Positions 34,975 through 48,100 of a stretch of DNA of 60,000 nt are shown one piece after another. How positions within the stretch are numbered: the first letter of the stretch is position 1; every line of letters begins with the position of its first letter. The notes beneath the pieces are model-generated. The model did not search any database. It was not told the DNA's origin and saw nothing but the letters and a program-made list of their open reading frames with translations. A program made the translations under genes and the position numbers. The stretch comes from Membranipora membranacea (taxonomy: Eukaryota; Bryozoa; Gymnolaemata; Cheilostomatida; Membraniporidae): positions 10,914,001-10,974,000 of the forward strand of contig OU612075.1 in assembly GCA_914767715.1 (NCBI GenBank), written 5' to 3'.

Positions 34975-37900
34975 TAGCGGGTTAAGCAAACTTAAATCTA
35001 ACACCAAAGCTATTATCTCTCCACCATTATATCCTTATCACATATCACGAGTCAGAGTGCAGTGTGTTTTTTTTCCCGGAATTGACCTTCAGTACTTTTG
35101 ATGAATGAAAAGATTATATAATTGGATTTGTTGTCAAAGATGCCGTAAAAACTTTGGTACTTGTGCAGAATATGACGTTATTGAACTACATATATGATAT
35201 AATGAGCTGGAGAAATGTTTCACAGAGGCCATCTTCATTTTACAATTTACAAGCCAGCAGAGTAGTTTGCACTCACTGATAGAGGTTGGTGCCTTGCCGG
35301 ATCCCCACCCGTCCCGGAACACAGGATTAGGTGAGAAAGGTGAGAAATGGACGTTTGCCTCTCTCTTCAGGGCGTGCCCCAAAAAGGCGCGCAGCACACA
35401 AAGGGTTTAGCAAAGCATAGAAGTCATAGTAGTCTGAAACTTCCGTGTAGGAAACCGACACCAAACCAGTACTAGTCATTGGTGCATTTAAAGGCGTTTC
35501 TCTGACCTTTGGCTGACATAGTTTATAGTATAGAAAAAAACAAAAGAGTAACCGTAGCGTAATAAACAAACTTGCTTGCGTGAAAATTCAGCAAGGCATG
35601 TTTGATACACAATGGTAGATTGACTTTAGAGCAATTACCAAATAGGGCATGGTCCAATTTTTATGGTAGTTTATGATGGACATACCATGGTTACACTCTG
35701 ACCAATGAACTCCAGCTCATTGTTTCCATCTGGACTGAATCTTTTTAGAGATCGCTTATTTCCTTGATGTCTTAGTATTGTACGGGAGTTGTTAGGGCAT
35801 CAAAAGTACCCTTAGAGCGATAAATTATAGTTGCACCTAAATATGTTTGACATTTTCATTGTGACAGCTTTAGAGGGAAATTGATTGCACCATAAACAAT
35901 ATAATATTATTCAAATGTAATTTTTTGGTGTATGATCAGCATTTGTAATAAATTCTGTCAGCATGTTCATTTTATGGAAGATTAATAGCCGTACAGATGT
36001 AGCATGAAGAATTTCAAATATTCCTTTGAAAACATAGCACCAATTTAAGTGCTGGCGGCATTCAGCATTCAGCTGATGTCAATGTTGAGCCAAGCACCGA
36101 GTTTTGGCAATGATCGATTTATTTCTGAAGCGAATGCGCTAAGTTTTGTCTAAGGCCACATCAAGCTGTTACTACTAGTCAACAAGACATCTAACTAAAA
36201 CTGACATGCCGACTATCCCACAGTAGCAATGCTATTTTTTTGCACCAAATGCCTCCTGTGGAAACCAACAATTGGTAGCATAGTTGGAAAATAAAATTCG
36301 GAATTCACCAAATTTGGTGAGAGTTCACCACCAAAGGTTTCAGTTGCTGGTGCGAGGTGTGGTGATGAGGAACGCAAAATAATTGGATGAGGTTTTTAGT
36401 CTAAACAGTCTTCCCATTATCACATGACAATTGGCAAGTCTATTTATCTTAATGGAAGTTGAACCCAGTTTAGCCCGTGATCCTGCCACATCTATACAAC
36501 GGCCGGCTGTCACCCGTCTTTGTCAATGTGGTTACAATTACAGATTTTCACAGCTAAAAATAATAATTTCCATCATGTAAATTGGCAGGTCAACACGGAA
36601 CAAACATTGTATACAAGATCACCCCAGTTATCTAACCACAAATGGTTCAATATCTTAGAATATTGCCGACTTCAGCCAGTATATAGGCCTATCTATAGTC
36701 TCCGTGAGAGCATCCCTGAAAAGTGCTTCTCACCACAAAATCCCATAACGGGATATTCCTGGTGACTTGAGGTGTCCCCAAATAACGATTGAATTCATAA
36801 TTTATACATTATTTCATTCCAGGGTGCTCTAATAACCTTTTGACTTTTACATGTAGATGATTACCATGCAATGCGTGGCATCAGTGTGAACCAGGCTTCA
36901 AATACATTGTAAGAATGTGCACTGTTCATGGTGACAGTGACATTTAATAATTCCTTGTAGTATCAATTTTTGAAATTCAAATCTTGTTCGAGTTTTTGAG
37001 GACAAGAGCATTGATTTTTGACTTTCTGCCTGCACAATTTAGTAAGCTGGAATTGAATTCATATTAATAGTCGTGAGTCATTATTTATCGAGGCCCAGGG
37101 GACCGAAAAACATAAATTGTAAGCTAATAAATTAATAATCATGGAGGCCCATCTGCTTACAATACAAGAGATGGGAACCAGCTGCCGCAAATATAACGGG
37201 GGTGTGTAGCACCACCCGCATTGTTTTAAAAGCAAGAGGCTTAATCTCCGAAACCAAACTTGGAACATGTTGCCAGCACTGGCCACCAGTGATCATTGAT
37301 TGGGAATTGCACCAAATTGTTCACCACAACACAAAATTTTCAGTGCATTCAAGTTGGTGCATTTCTGCATGTTGTTCTATTGTTTCAAGGAATAGTTGCA
37401 AAAGCGACCAGAATATCACCGCATCAACTGCTGTCGAAAACGGTTTGCGGTTGTCCAAAATTGTTGCGTCCCGCATACACGTGTTGCCACAGTCAAACAC
37501 GGGATGGGCTCTTTATCGATATTAATCCTGATGGCAAAAACATTTTCGGTAATTTATTCAAATGTAAGGCATACTTTAAGAGTTCAACCCTCTCATAACC
37601 AGGCCACTTTTTGTGTCTGTGGTCTCCATTTGGGGTCGGAATTTTGGCTTGGCGTAAAAATGTTTTTTTGACAAAATCCGTCAAATTTTAAATTTCCCGT
37701 GACCAGAACGAAATTCCTTATTGTTTTACACTAATGTGACAGCTGTCAGAATTGTTTAGTTATTTTTGTGCCACCATTCCAGCCAGGACAAGCCCCATAA
37801 GTTCCTTGCGTACTTGTAATCAGGTTTGTATAATGAAGCAGATACAAAATTAAGTACAAAATGAAAGAGTTCCAAAAATATCCCCCAAAGAATTTTTGCA

Positions 37901-39331
37901 ATGTGCTACTGACAGCGAGATTTCCTGTCAAAACTGACTGCTCGTTTGATTGATGGAGTTTACTACATATTGATATATCTGTCCTCATTACAAAATGCTC
38001 ATGTTGTGAAAAATCACAATCTACCTATGGGAAATAGTAATATTTATATGATAACCTTAGGTGCAAAATCCTAAAATGTATACAAAAGTGTACTCAATGA
38101 TGCATTATTATGACAGGAGGCAGCGAAAAACGATCACTGATTAATTAGAAGTTTTAGTGGGTGAGAAATTCTTAACATTATGGTAAAACCGTCTCCAAAT
38201 GTTAGTATTAATTCTACAGTTTGAGAGCTGAAAAAGTGTTGTAACATAAATATCCCAGTAAATTAACATCCAGACCTCCCCCAATGTTTACATAAATAGT
38301 TAGGATTGATGCGAAAATGATTCACAAATCAAGAGTGAGCATTTAGAAAGTAAAATGCTTTACATTTGCAAAACTCTGCAGAATAGATTGCTCGGATAGG
38401 GAATCTGCAATACCAGCCTTCAAAGACATCATGTTACTTGAATTATCATTAGGGACCATCATAAACAAAACTGACCGTTAACCTCCCATCGCTGGATAAT
38501 CAGTTTCTATGTTTGTAAACAATATCCACCAGCTGAACTAGAACAATGCTGCAAAATCGGAATCTACTCACATCAAATAGTTATGTTTTGCTCTTTAACC
38601 CTATCCTAGCCTATAAATTGGTGAGGGGGGAGGATTGGATGGGGGAGGATTGGATGGGGTTAGGTGTAAAAGCTTATCCTTTGCCACAGACAAATTACTT
38701 CTACTCTAAGATGGCATGTTTCTTTCACGCACAGAGAGCACACCGCAGTTCTAATTCAGTTGTATAAAAGCAGCGAAGAAAGGTTCTCACAATACTACAG
38801 AGACATACAGGTGCACAAAGCCTGCAGGCACCATGTAAGACTTTAATATTTCCTCCTCATAAGATAGATTGGTGCAATTCTTCATGATTATAGAGTCGGT
38901 TCCTTCCAGACCACAGACTTTGTCTTTTGCAAAACCGAAAGCAGTGCGAATATTTGATCTACTTATTACTCAATGTAAAATGTGTTTCCGAACCGAGAAC
39001 TGATACCACCACCAGCATATGAGATGACACAATATAAAGGCAAGGCCAGCAGGTTCACTTGCTAACTGACTCAAGTCATTTAACTTGCATGCAACTTTCA
39101 TTCCTAAGAGCCTTTCATCTGAGGACATAAAATGAGCCTGACATTGACCTGATGGCTGTACTGGAAATGTGATGCTTGGTCCATTGAGCTGGAAAATGAG
39201 TTGTGAATAATTGTTGTATAATAAAATAATGAAATTATGATCTATTACACAAAAGTACTCGTGAAATCACGCAAAAAATGGCCAAGGTCAATTAATTCCT
39301 TATTTAGCTGTAGTACTTCTAAAAGAGGTTC

Positions 39332-39415
39332 AAAAAGAGCACTGCCTCTTCCATGTCAAAAAGAGCACTGCTTCGCCCATGTCAAAAAGAGCACTGCTTC
39401 TCCCATGTCAAAAAG
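39332..39415. repeat. 26-bp minisatellite, 3.2 copies
   Basis: The unit aaaaagagcactgc followed by a CTTC-rich part and catgtc is repeated three times without indels, then starts a fourth time. Confidence 0.88.
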
Positions 39416-41960
39416 TAAAATATTTGTGATATCATGCTAGAGTAGGCTATCGTAGTAATCTATCTTAGTAATATACGTCATGTGTCAGTTCTAATAGAGT
39501 TAATGGCAAAGCAATGACAGCCCTACTACCATGGCATACAAGCCCCTGTTTGTTTGTGCACTGATTGACCCCTAACTAAAGATGATTAAATTGCACTGTC
39601 AGGTTTCAATGTTGGAGATAAGAAAGACCAAACATTGGTGTGAAATGTATAGATAATAGATTGGTTGAGGTTGGTAAGTTCCCAAAAATTTGGGGAAAGA
39701 GGTTTCCTAAGGCCAATGCTAAGTTTGACGTTTCAACTCAAAAAGTCTTGTTGTACATATGAAATGGGATAGTTGGAATATGTCTCAGCTAGATTCAGAG
39801 GGGCAAAAGATGCTACTGGCATCAGCGGTTACCGATACTTTTCCAAAAGGATCGCAGGATGATATAAGATGTGCTACTTGATATAATGTTGAAGACTACG
39901 TACTCAGTGCAGGATCGTGTCCATAGTATGACCATTATCTAATCATCACCTCTAAATCATGTATGCTTACACACGAATATATAACTTTGTCCTTGAGAAC
40001 GCAGAAAAACCAGGCTCTTTTTTATTTTTCTCACCTAAGCAAATGGTGCTAATAAGCAAGTGTAACCACCAGAGTGACCATAAATGCTGTCTTTCAGGCT
40101 TGAGTGAAGGTCAGCAGTTGATTTAAGTGGATATACCCTATATCACCCTAAGCAGATCTGTGCCTGTTGACAGCCGGACCAGCCTCGTCAATTTTCACCT
40201 ATTATCACTCACTCAATGCACAAGCAACACATGAGACTCGTTCACCAAGCTACCGACTATTCGCATGCATTTTCACATTTAATAACAGGGCCACCTACTA
40301 GCTACGGTGTTCATACTAAATTAAGCTCCAAATTCTGTGTTAATTGCTTAACCAAGTTTTATTTCAATGCTTGGCTCGAGGACAATGTTGAGATACTGCA
40401 AGATTGAACCCTCTAATGGCGAGCAACGGCATGAAGGATCTGTGGGAAATGGGTTCAATACTAAATATAAAGTTGCTAATTATCCAAATATAGCAAACCT
40501 CCTCTTCTTTCGCTACACTGTCTGCTGTGAATGATCTCAGTTGGACAATAATTGAATCCTTGAAATTTGATGATACCGATGCCATATCTCTATTAGATGC
40601 TGAATTGTGTTATGCAAAGTCATAACCTACTGGCATCAGGGCGTTTGGTACTAACTCCCAATGCCAATAAATAGTACACAACATTATAAGACAAGGAAGT
40701 GTTTAAGTTGCTTTCTCTTGTCAGTTGAAGTGTGTTTTACTGGATTCATATTCCATATACGACTGGGTTGTCAACTCCCTGATCACTTGTGCGCCGGCTC
40801 TTCAGTAGGCAGCAGACAAATTGGCATGGGACATAGAAAGACCCTTAGGATTGTTTTGTCTTATTTTCGTATGCGTTTGTTTTTCAGGTCACGAGCAGAG
40901 ATTTAAGCTTGGTGTTGAGGTTCACATGTAACAGAATATGCCGTATCCGTATCTGGCACAAAACCTTTATAGAGCCCTATTGTCCCCGATGTTCCCAATG
41001 ACTTTTTCGGTAAACAGGTCGTTCACGGAACTGGACCAGGAGCTGGGATTACCAATTCTTGTTATTGTGCTATAGAATATGGTACAGCAGACATTAGGGG
41101 TCAAGGGATCAAAGACAAACTTTTACAACTGGATCAAAAATAATCCTTGCGAGTACTTGACTTTTTGTAGCTGAGCTGACCTACACTGTGTTGCACCTTC
41201 CCTGGCCATATCAGGTTGTTGCTAAAATTATAAAAAACTAATCCCCCAAAAGGATCAAGAATTGCAACATTCTTTCTGCTCTTTTAAGACGTTGTGTGTC
41301 GGTACCAATTTTGTCATGAGATTTTTTCCGCTTTTCTGTGAAGTGTAAGAGGGATGATAGCCAGATTTGGAAGCAGGTAAGAACGGATTAGGGTTATAAA
41401 CTACCAGGTGTAATGTAATAGGTAGTGACACAAAAATAAGGTAAATTATCATAACAACAATATTTACAAGGTTTATTTACAAATCACAGAAAAACCGCAG
41501 ACCAGACTTCAATATCTTCCAAGTTTCCTCATACCAACAACTGGATACAGGTACATGACAGAGCGAAATTATGTTTTCTTAGACCTTATTGCTCCAAGGT
41601 CAAAATTTTAAGCTCCCAATGTATTCATTAGGACCATTTAGCACCTTAGGATATTTTGCAAGTCTATAATCCCTTTGCTTGGTGTCATGGGGGTTTGCCA
41701 TAGCCTTCTCAAGGCGTACCTCTCAATGAAACTTTGGCTTAACAACAACAAGTGGTGAAAAGTTAGAAAAAAAACAGAGTACAGCAATAAAACAAAGATA
41801 TCCATGAAGATATATTCTTCGTTTTGCCAACAGTTGCATTGTGGGTTCTTTTGAAATACTAAAATGGTGATGTTGGTGAGACTCAAATGGTACTCAAATG
41901 ATCTTGAAATGGTGATGTTTTGTTTAGAAATGAAGATATAAGGGAGTTGTAGGACATCAT

Positions 41961-42145
41961 TCAGCGAGTTAGAAGCCTGCTACGCTCACATATACTGGAG
42001 AACACTCGATCCTCGTCATCTGACGTCGTCTCCAGCTGAGACATGGCGGCCAGATCGCTCGACCAATCAAGAGTCTCGTCAATCTCCAGCAGTTTGAGAG
42101 GGGAGAGAGGGCGATCGTCTGTGTGCAGCTCATACCGTTCTGTAT
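41961..42145 (-). CDS. Terminal coding exon of the Gln/Ser/His-rich gene
   Basis: The acceptor (tctgcctctcctcaaag) has a strong pyrimidine tract. With the single base carried from exon 49412-49218 the frame gives 61 residues and stops. The peptide runs NTERYELHTDDRPLSPLKLL, then EIDETLDWSSDLAAMSQLET, then TSDDEDRVFSSICERSRLLTR. It is locally GC-rich with balanced codon use against AT-rich flanks, a good sign of real coding. Another short exon could still lie in the 7.1-kb intron before it. Confidence 0.75.
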
Positions 42146-45100
42146 CTTTGAGGAGAGGCAGATAAGAGTATGTATGACTGCGGTTGTGATTGTGAAGGTA
42201 TCAGGTTTTTGGTATCAGTCTAGAGTTCTCAGTCTAATTAAAATAATCTGCTATAAAGTTTATTAACAGCAAGTAGCCCAGTTTCAACGGATTTTCACTC
42301 AAAGTTGGGATTGGAAGGTACTAAAAAGGTACTATTATGTATAAACTATAAAATAGTACCTTCAAATCAGAACTTTGAGTGAAAATGAGTTGAAACTGGG
42401 CCATATGTTGTTAATGAACCTCACAGCAGTTTTCTAAATTAGACTGAGACCTCTAGACTAATACCAAAAACCTGATACCTTCACAAGAGATGTAGATAAG
42501 TTAAGAGTATGAGTGACCGAAAGTAGGTGGATGAATGGGATGTGATGGCCAGGCTAATCCCTATTTAGGCTTCACCATCAAGCAGATACAGAACCACTGC
42601 AACCATCAAAATACATCTTTTGGAGCTTTTGAAGATAATAAGATTAAAGGGAAGTATTTTTTTAATGTTTGATGTGAGCAGTGGTTATCAGGCTACAGCA
42701 GTAATACACTAACGATTACTGAGAGGCAGGGCGGGTTCTGAACGAGGTTAGTCCGGTGGCAGCCCCTGCCTATCTTGTCACTTTCATTTGCACTTTTGGA
42801 TGGATAAGGTTTGTCAGTTGTTTCTGTTGCAGTTTTTCATGCTGATCGCAATGGTAACAATGTACCATACACTAAGTTGCACAATAGGCCGCTAATTGCC
42901 AAAAACGCTGCCGATAAAAGGGAAAGTGATCAAAAAATGATGAAATGGTTTCAAAACATCCAAAATCTTAAAGAGCATGTCATAATTAGTGGATCTACAA
43001 CTTTACATGGATTTGCTAACATAAAAAGCTGAGATGCGGCCAACAACAGTTGCAGTACCCCTTTTATCACCTGTGTATAACTATCATTAAAGCGAAACTA
43101 CTTTTTCAATTATGCTGCTGCCTTAAAAAAAGGCTTCGAATATTCTTATTGATCTGAATTTTCTATGGTGACTGTGTATTGACCCTCCCATCGCATAAAA
43201 CCAGGTTTTAGTGCTCTGAGTGTGTTGTTTTTCAAATAGTGCGTATTCTTATGTTTCCTTTATAGAGTCATAAAAATCGTCTTTATAAGGTTATATAGCA
43301 TGTAAAGCAAAAGTTAACTCCTTCAAGTATCATCAGAAACGTGCGTGGAGCTGAAAAAAATTTTTTTTTTGGTCATTGATGGAGTCAATACAAAACCACC
43401 ATAAAAATATCTGATCGATACGAACATTCGAACTCAGTTTTTGAGGCGTCTGGAAAATTGAAAAAGTAGTGTCGTTTCAATGATAGTTATGTACAGTTGA
43501 TATAAGGGGGTATTGCAACCGTTGTTGGCCACATCTCGGCTATTTATGATAGCAGACCCATGTAAACTTGCATATCCACTAATTATGACACGCTCTTTCA
43601 GGTTTAGGATGTTTTGAAACCATATCATCATTTTTTCCCTTTGTCGGCAGCGTTTTTCACTTTATCACGTTTTGTAAGGTTGGTCATTCACTCAATATTT
43701 GAGATATCATGCTGATATTATACCAAAAACTGGCCAAGGTATGTATGAATCTGATTGCAGAGTTTGAGTAGCCCGACTCATAATTTGAGCACAAGACAGA
43801 CCTTTGAAATCTCAAAAAACAGCACTTTTGGCCATTTTTGGTAGCGTACTTGGCAATTTGCTGCCTATTGTGCAACTTTAGGTAAGGTACATCATCACCA
43901 TTGCGACCCGCCTCAAAAAACTACTCTAGAATCCACCCTTAGAATTTATCCATCCAATTTCGTAAATGAAGTTGCGTTTCTAGCCACATTTTTGGTAGGC
44001 TGCCACTAGGTGTAGTGACCACTGATTGGTAATAATGAACAATTAGTTCAGGGTCACAAGGTGTAAAACGTTTTGGTCAGACGGATGGAGTTTTAGAGTG
44101 ACGACTGGTCATATTGTAATTGATGAGGGCTGTGCGGATGAATGCAATAAGACTGATCGGAGGATAATGAGTTGTCACTTGACAGTGATGTATAACGTCT
44201 ACTACCCAGCTGATCGCACCTAGCTAAGGGAGCGAGACCTGCTAGACTCGAATCACTTACTCCTAATGGAACTATATAAAATCTGAGTGAAAAATTTGGG
44301 AATGAATTTGCCTAATTAAAAGACTAAGGGAGCAATAATTTGGAGTCAAGTGATGGTTCATTCAAATTTGGGGAAGCCCAATCCCAATAATTTTTTCCAC
44401 ATTGTCAAATTTACATTATAGGTGCAGGCTTCAACTCTACGAATCTTGTATCTGGTGGTTCTAGTTTTGTCACAGCAATTTGGATTACCCTTTTCTTCTT
44501 CAGATCTCTTTGCAAATTAGTCAGAAGTAAACTCTGAAATAAACATACTGAGGCATATGCTTTCAATTTAGGGAGATATTTTGTTTTCAAACAAACAAGT
44601 CTCTACTCGAACCTTGTTTATTGGGTAATTTTATGTTTGCAGGCACTTGTGCCGCCAAATTCCGATCCTCACCACCGCCCCAGCGCTTGTATGGCAATTT
44701 CTGGTCAGCCAATGTCCTTTTTTTCACCATAATTGCACAAAACAAATAAAATTCTTAAAAAACAAATCGGCAATCAGATAGGATTTAAGTCCACTAAATT
44801 CCAGCTTGAAATGTCATTGGCTATCACTGGGATACCTACTTGTCAAAATGTCAGACAGGCAATCCTAGCATAAATCACCAAAATTTTTAAATATAACCAT
44901 ATTGTTGATTGAAAATGCCAAAATAAAAAGGATTGATTTGTAAACTGTCGACCATAGCGGTCAAGAAATTTGGTATCAACGAGCTTCACGCCACCCTATT
45001 ATTTGACCATTAGGAGGGGTAAATAAGTGTAAATGCATTTGCAATGTGCCACTGCAAACAATTGCCGTTGTTAGTAAGTCTTCTTGTTACATTAAATGGT

Positions 45101-48100
45101 TGGAACCAAAACAAGAAAGTTAATCTTTAGTTTTTTGCTTCTGGTCACAAGTCGTTAAGGATCTGTGAATTGCGTTTAAGTTTGCCACCGAGTATCCTAC
45201 ATTGCAACGCCAAGCCAAGCCAAATCCCCCCTATACAGCTCTTGCATATATGTAAGCAACCCATTGTAATATATTGCAACGATAGTCACTACAAAAACAA
45301 GCCTAACCTATTGAGAAAGAGGCTATGTGGTAAATTTTGAAAAAAACTACGAGAAATGACCAGCAAATTTTTAAATGAGGAGATTGTTCGATTACCAAAT
45401 ATGAGTATTTGCCACTTTTTCGTTGCACATGTCTTTATTGAGAAATGTCTGGGTGTTGCTGAAACAACCTGGCCTTAATACGTGCGACAGATTGCTTTCT
45501 AAATCAGGAAATATCAGGTAAACTCATCAGTTAAAAATATCAACAAGGATGCGCTGGAATTCCCAAATCTTAAAACTGTCCTGTCACCATCTATCAATTT
45601 TTTAAAACTCTTCTTGCAGATCTGCCAATTTTTCTTCGTCACTTCAACAACCCCAGTTGGTTTCATAAGCAACAAGCTTACCATAAATACCAATTGACAA
45701 CCTATTTTTATACAAAAAATCCTAGATTTGGAGTACAACAAATAAAATCTATCTCACTTACAAGGAACATAGAAATTATGATGGTGACTACAAAGCGGTG
45801 AATTGAAAAATAACAGTAGCATTTATGGGTGCCAATTTAGTAACAACAAAAGGAGAGTGCACCCAAAGTTGGGGGAATGACTTGGTGCAAAAATCTTTGA
45901 CAAGTTTTGTCATCCTTCGAAATTTTGGCAACCATCAGCGGAGGGAGAGTGGCTTTTCTCTTTTTTGGACACATTTCTCCTCACGTCAATGTTATGATGT
46001 AATCCACTTTCAGTCTTAAATATACTTTAATGTATTCCAATCAACTTTTAATTTTGATTGAAGAATGAAGTTTGAAGCCAAATTTGAGTACCACAATCCA
46101 ATCTGTTTCATTACTGACAAGGCAAAATCTGTACAGATTAATTTTGATATAGTATTTCCATACCGAAAATCAATAAAAAGTCTTTTTTTTTGCACTTTAA
46201 TAGATTTGGATAGCCTTTTATTTTGTGCAGAGAGGATGGTCAGGAACCATAAACTTTTATAACTAATTTAATAATCAGTCTAATACCGCCAATGAGTATT
46301 TAGTAACTTTGATACTGCAGGTCGTATTTTATGGCGCACATTTCCGCTGACAGATCGCCCAGTATTTTCGCAAGGTTCAAAACTTTTTTATTGGTGGAAA
46401 CAAAGTTCCAGGTAGGTGGTATCAATCAATTAGATCGACAAAATTAACATATTAAGAGAATTATCTGATGTATTAAATCAATCAAACAATCCCATATCAA
46501 ATAGTGATTTTAAATCCAGCTCTTTGATCTTGCCGATTTCACATAGTTAAATTTTAGGTACAAACCTATATCTTTTAGTACCTGTCACCAAAGGAAAACT
46601 CAGGATTTGTGTTTGCGGAAATTCAGTTCACTCCTGATGCGTATCCTTGGAGAAAAGACCAGCAACTAGACCAAAGAACTAAATTTTCTCTTAACCTATA
46701 TAAAGACCGATAGAAAAAATAATATCAAAATTGAGACTCCTATTTTCACTGTTTTTCAACATGGTCACATTTGCAGATCACCATATTTTGTTGTACAGCT
46801 TAACTCAATGGCTTGGTTCTGGAATTTGCTGAATAGGCACTGTGAACTGAATTGAGTCCACTGTTTTATCTTTTGGCAGTGACGCAGAAAAAACCGAACT
46901 GTTACAAAAAAATTTAAATAATTCAGTTTTTTGGTTAAAAAATGTATAAGGAAACTGTCATGCCCAATAAAATCTGAAAAAATTAAAAACTAATACCAAA
47001 ATATTGGCTGTTGTTGTCATGTTGCAATGGTCGTGATGGCAAATTGAGGCAAAATTGTAAAATACTACTATATTGGAATGCGGATTATTAACCTTATATA
47101 GGTTAATCCTTTAGATTTATAACATGACATACCTTTTGACATACATTATTGGCTACGGATTACAAATCAGCCTATCTATTTTTTATCCAAATTTTTTTGA
47201 TAAAAACAACATAAAAAAAGCTTTTAGCTTATTGATCCAGTAAGAATGGCTCTGTAATACCGATGAATAACGAGGTTTTTGAAATGACTTAGTATTTGGT
47301 CAGTTTCTGTTCCCCACTACTACAAACATTTCACAAACTTTTCCACAGCTATTGAGACATATGGCTGTAACTGAGTTACCAACGCTAGATGTAACCTGCC
47401 ACAAATACCCACATATTAGTTATTAGTTATGGCAAAAAATATGTTTTTTTTTGTCATTCAAATTCCTTCATTCAATAAACTGTGTTATTCAATATGCACA
47501 AACAAAGTAATAACTAATATACATACATAATTAACAAGTTTTTGCCCATTACCAGTCCTCAAACTGTCAGAGGCACTCGAGAGAGCAGAATTTTGTACTT
47601 GTTGGTTGTGGCTCACTCAAGTAGTTTTGCATGTCACTATAATGGATCCGGTTGAAAAGCACCTTTTCTCCCACAATGCATTTTCTGGAATTTCCAGAGT
47701 TCAGACTGAGCAATAGAGATCTGATACATAAAACTGGGAGATGCATTATGGGTACATAGATGTTGACATAACCATTGCACCACATAAAATATCTAAATGG
47801 GCTTAATTTTACGATTGTTTTGCATTTTAAATAATAAAAAGTCTTTTTTTTTCTAGTTGTAAATATTAACTATCACCCGTTTTTTGCATGTTATTTATGC
47901 AAAATAAAAAATGCACGGCTTCCAATAAACCTGATCAGAATAAATAGAAAACAAAAAACAACGAGTGTTAATTTACGTCACAAAAAAACACCATTTTTTT
48001 ATTGGGTATTACGGTCACAAGTTCAGTTAAAAATTCTGTCATCCGCAACCAAACAACGCAAACAAAAATTTCATTGTTTTTTCGCTACTAGCAATTGCTC

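Larger units (their letters stand above)
28490..41960. other. Gene-poor interval
   Basis: About 13.5 kb between the GST gene and the 3' end of the next gene. I see a MITE (34775-34974), a diverged duplication (31282-31440), a minisatellite (39332-39415) and a short doubled GGGGGAGGATTGGAT unit near 38628-38660. Open frames such as 32061-32525 lack domains and supporting splice sites. It may hold GST promoter sequence near 28.5-29.2 kb, which is locally GC-richer, and unrecognised untranslated exons. Confidence 0.4.
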
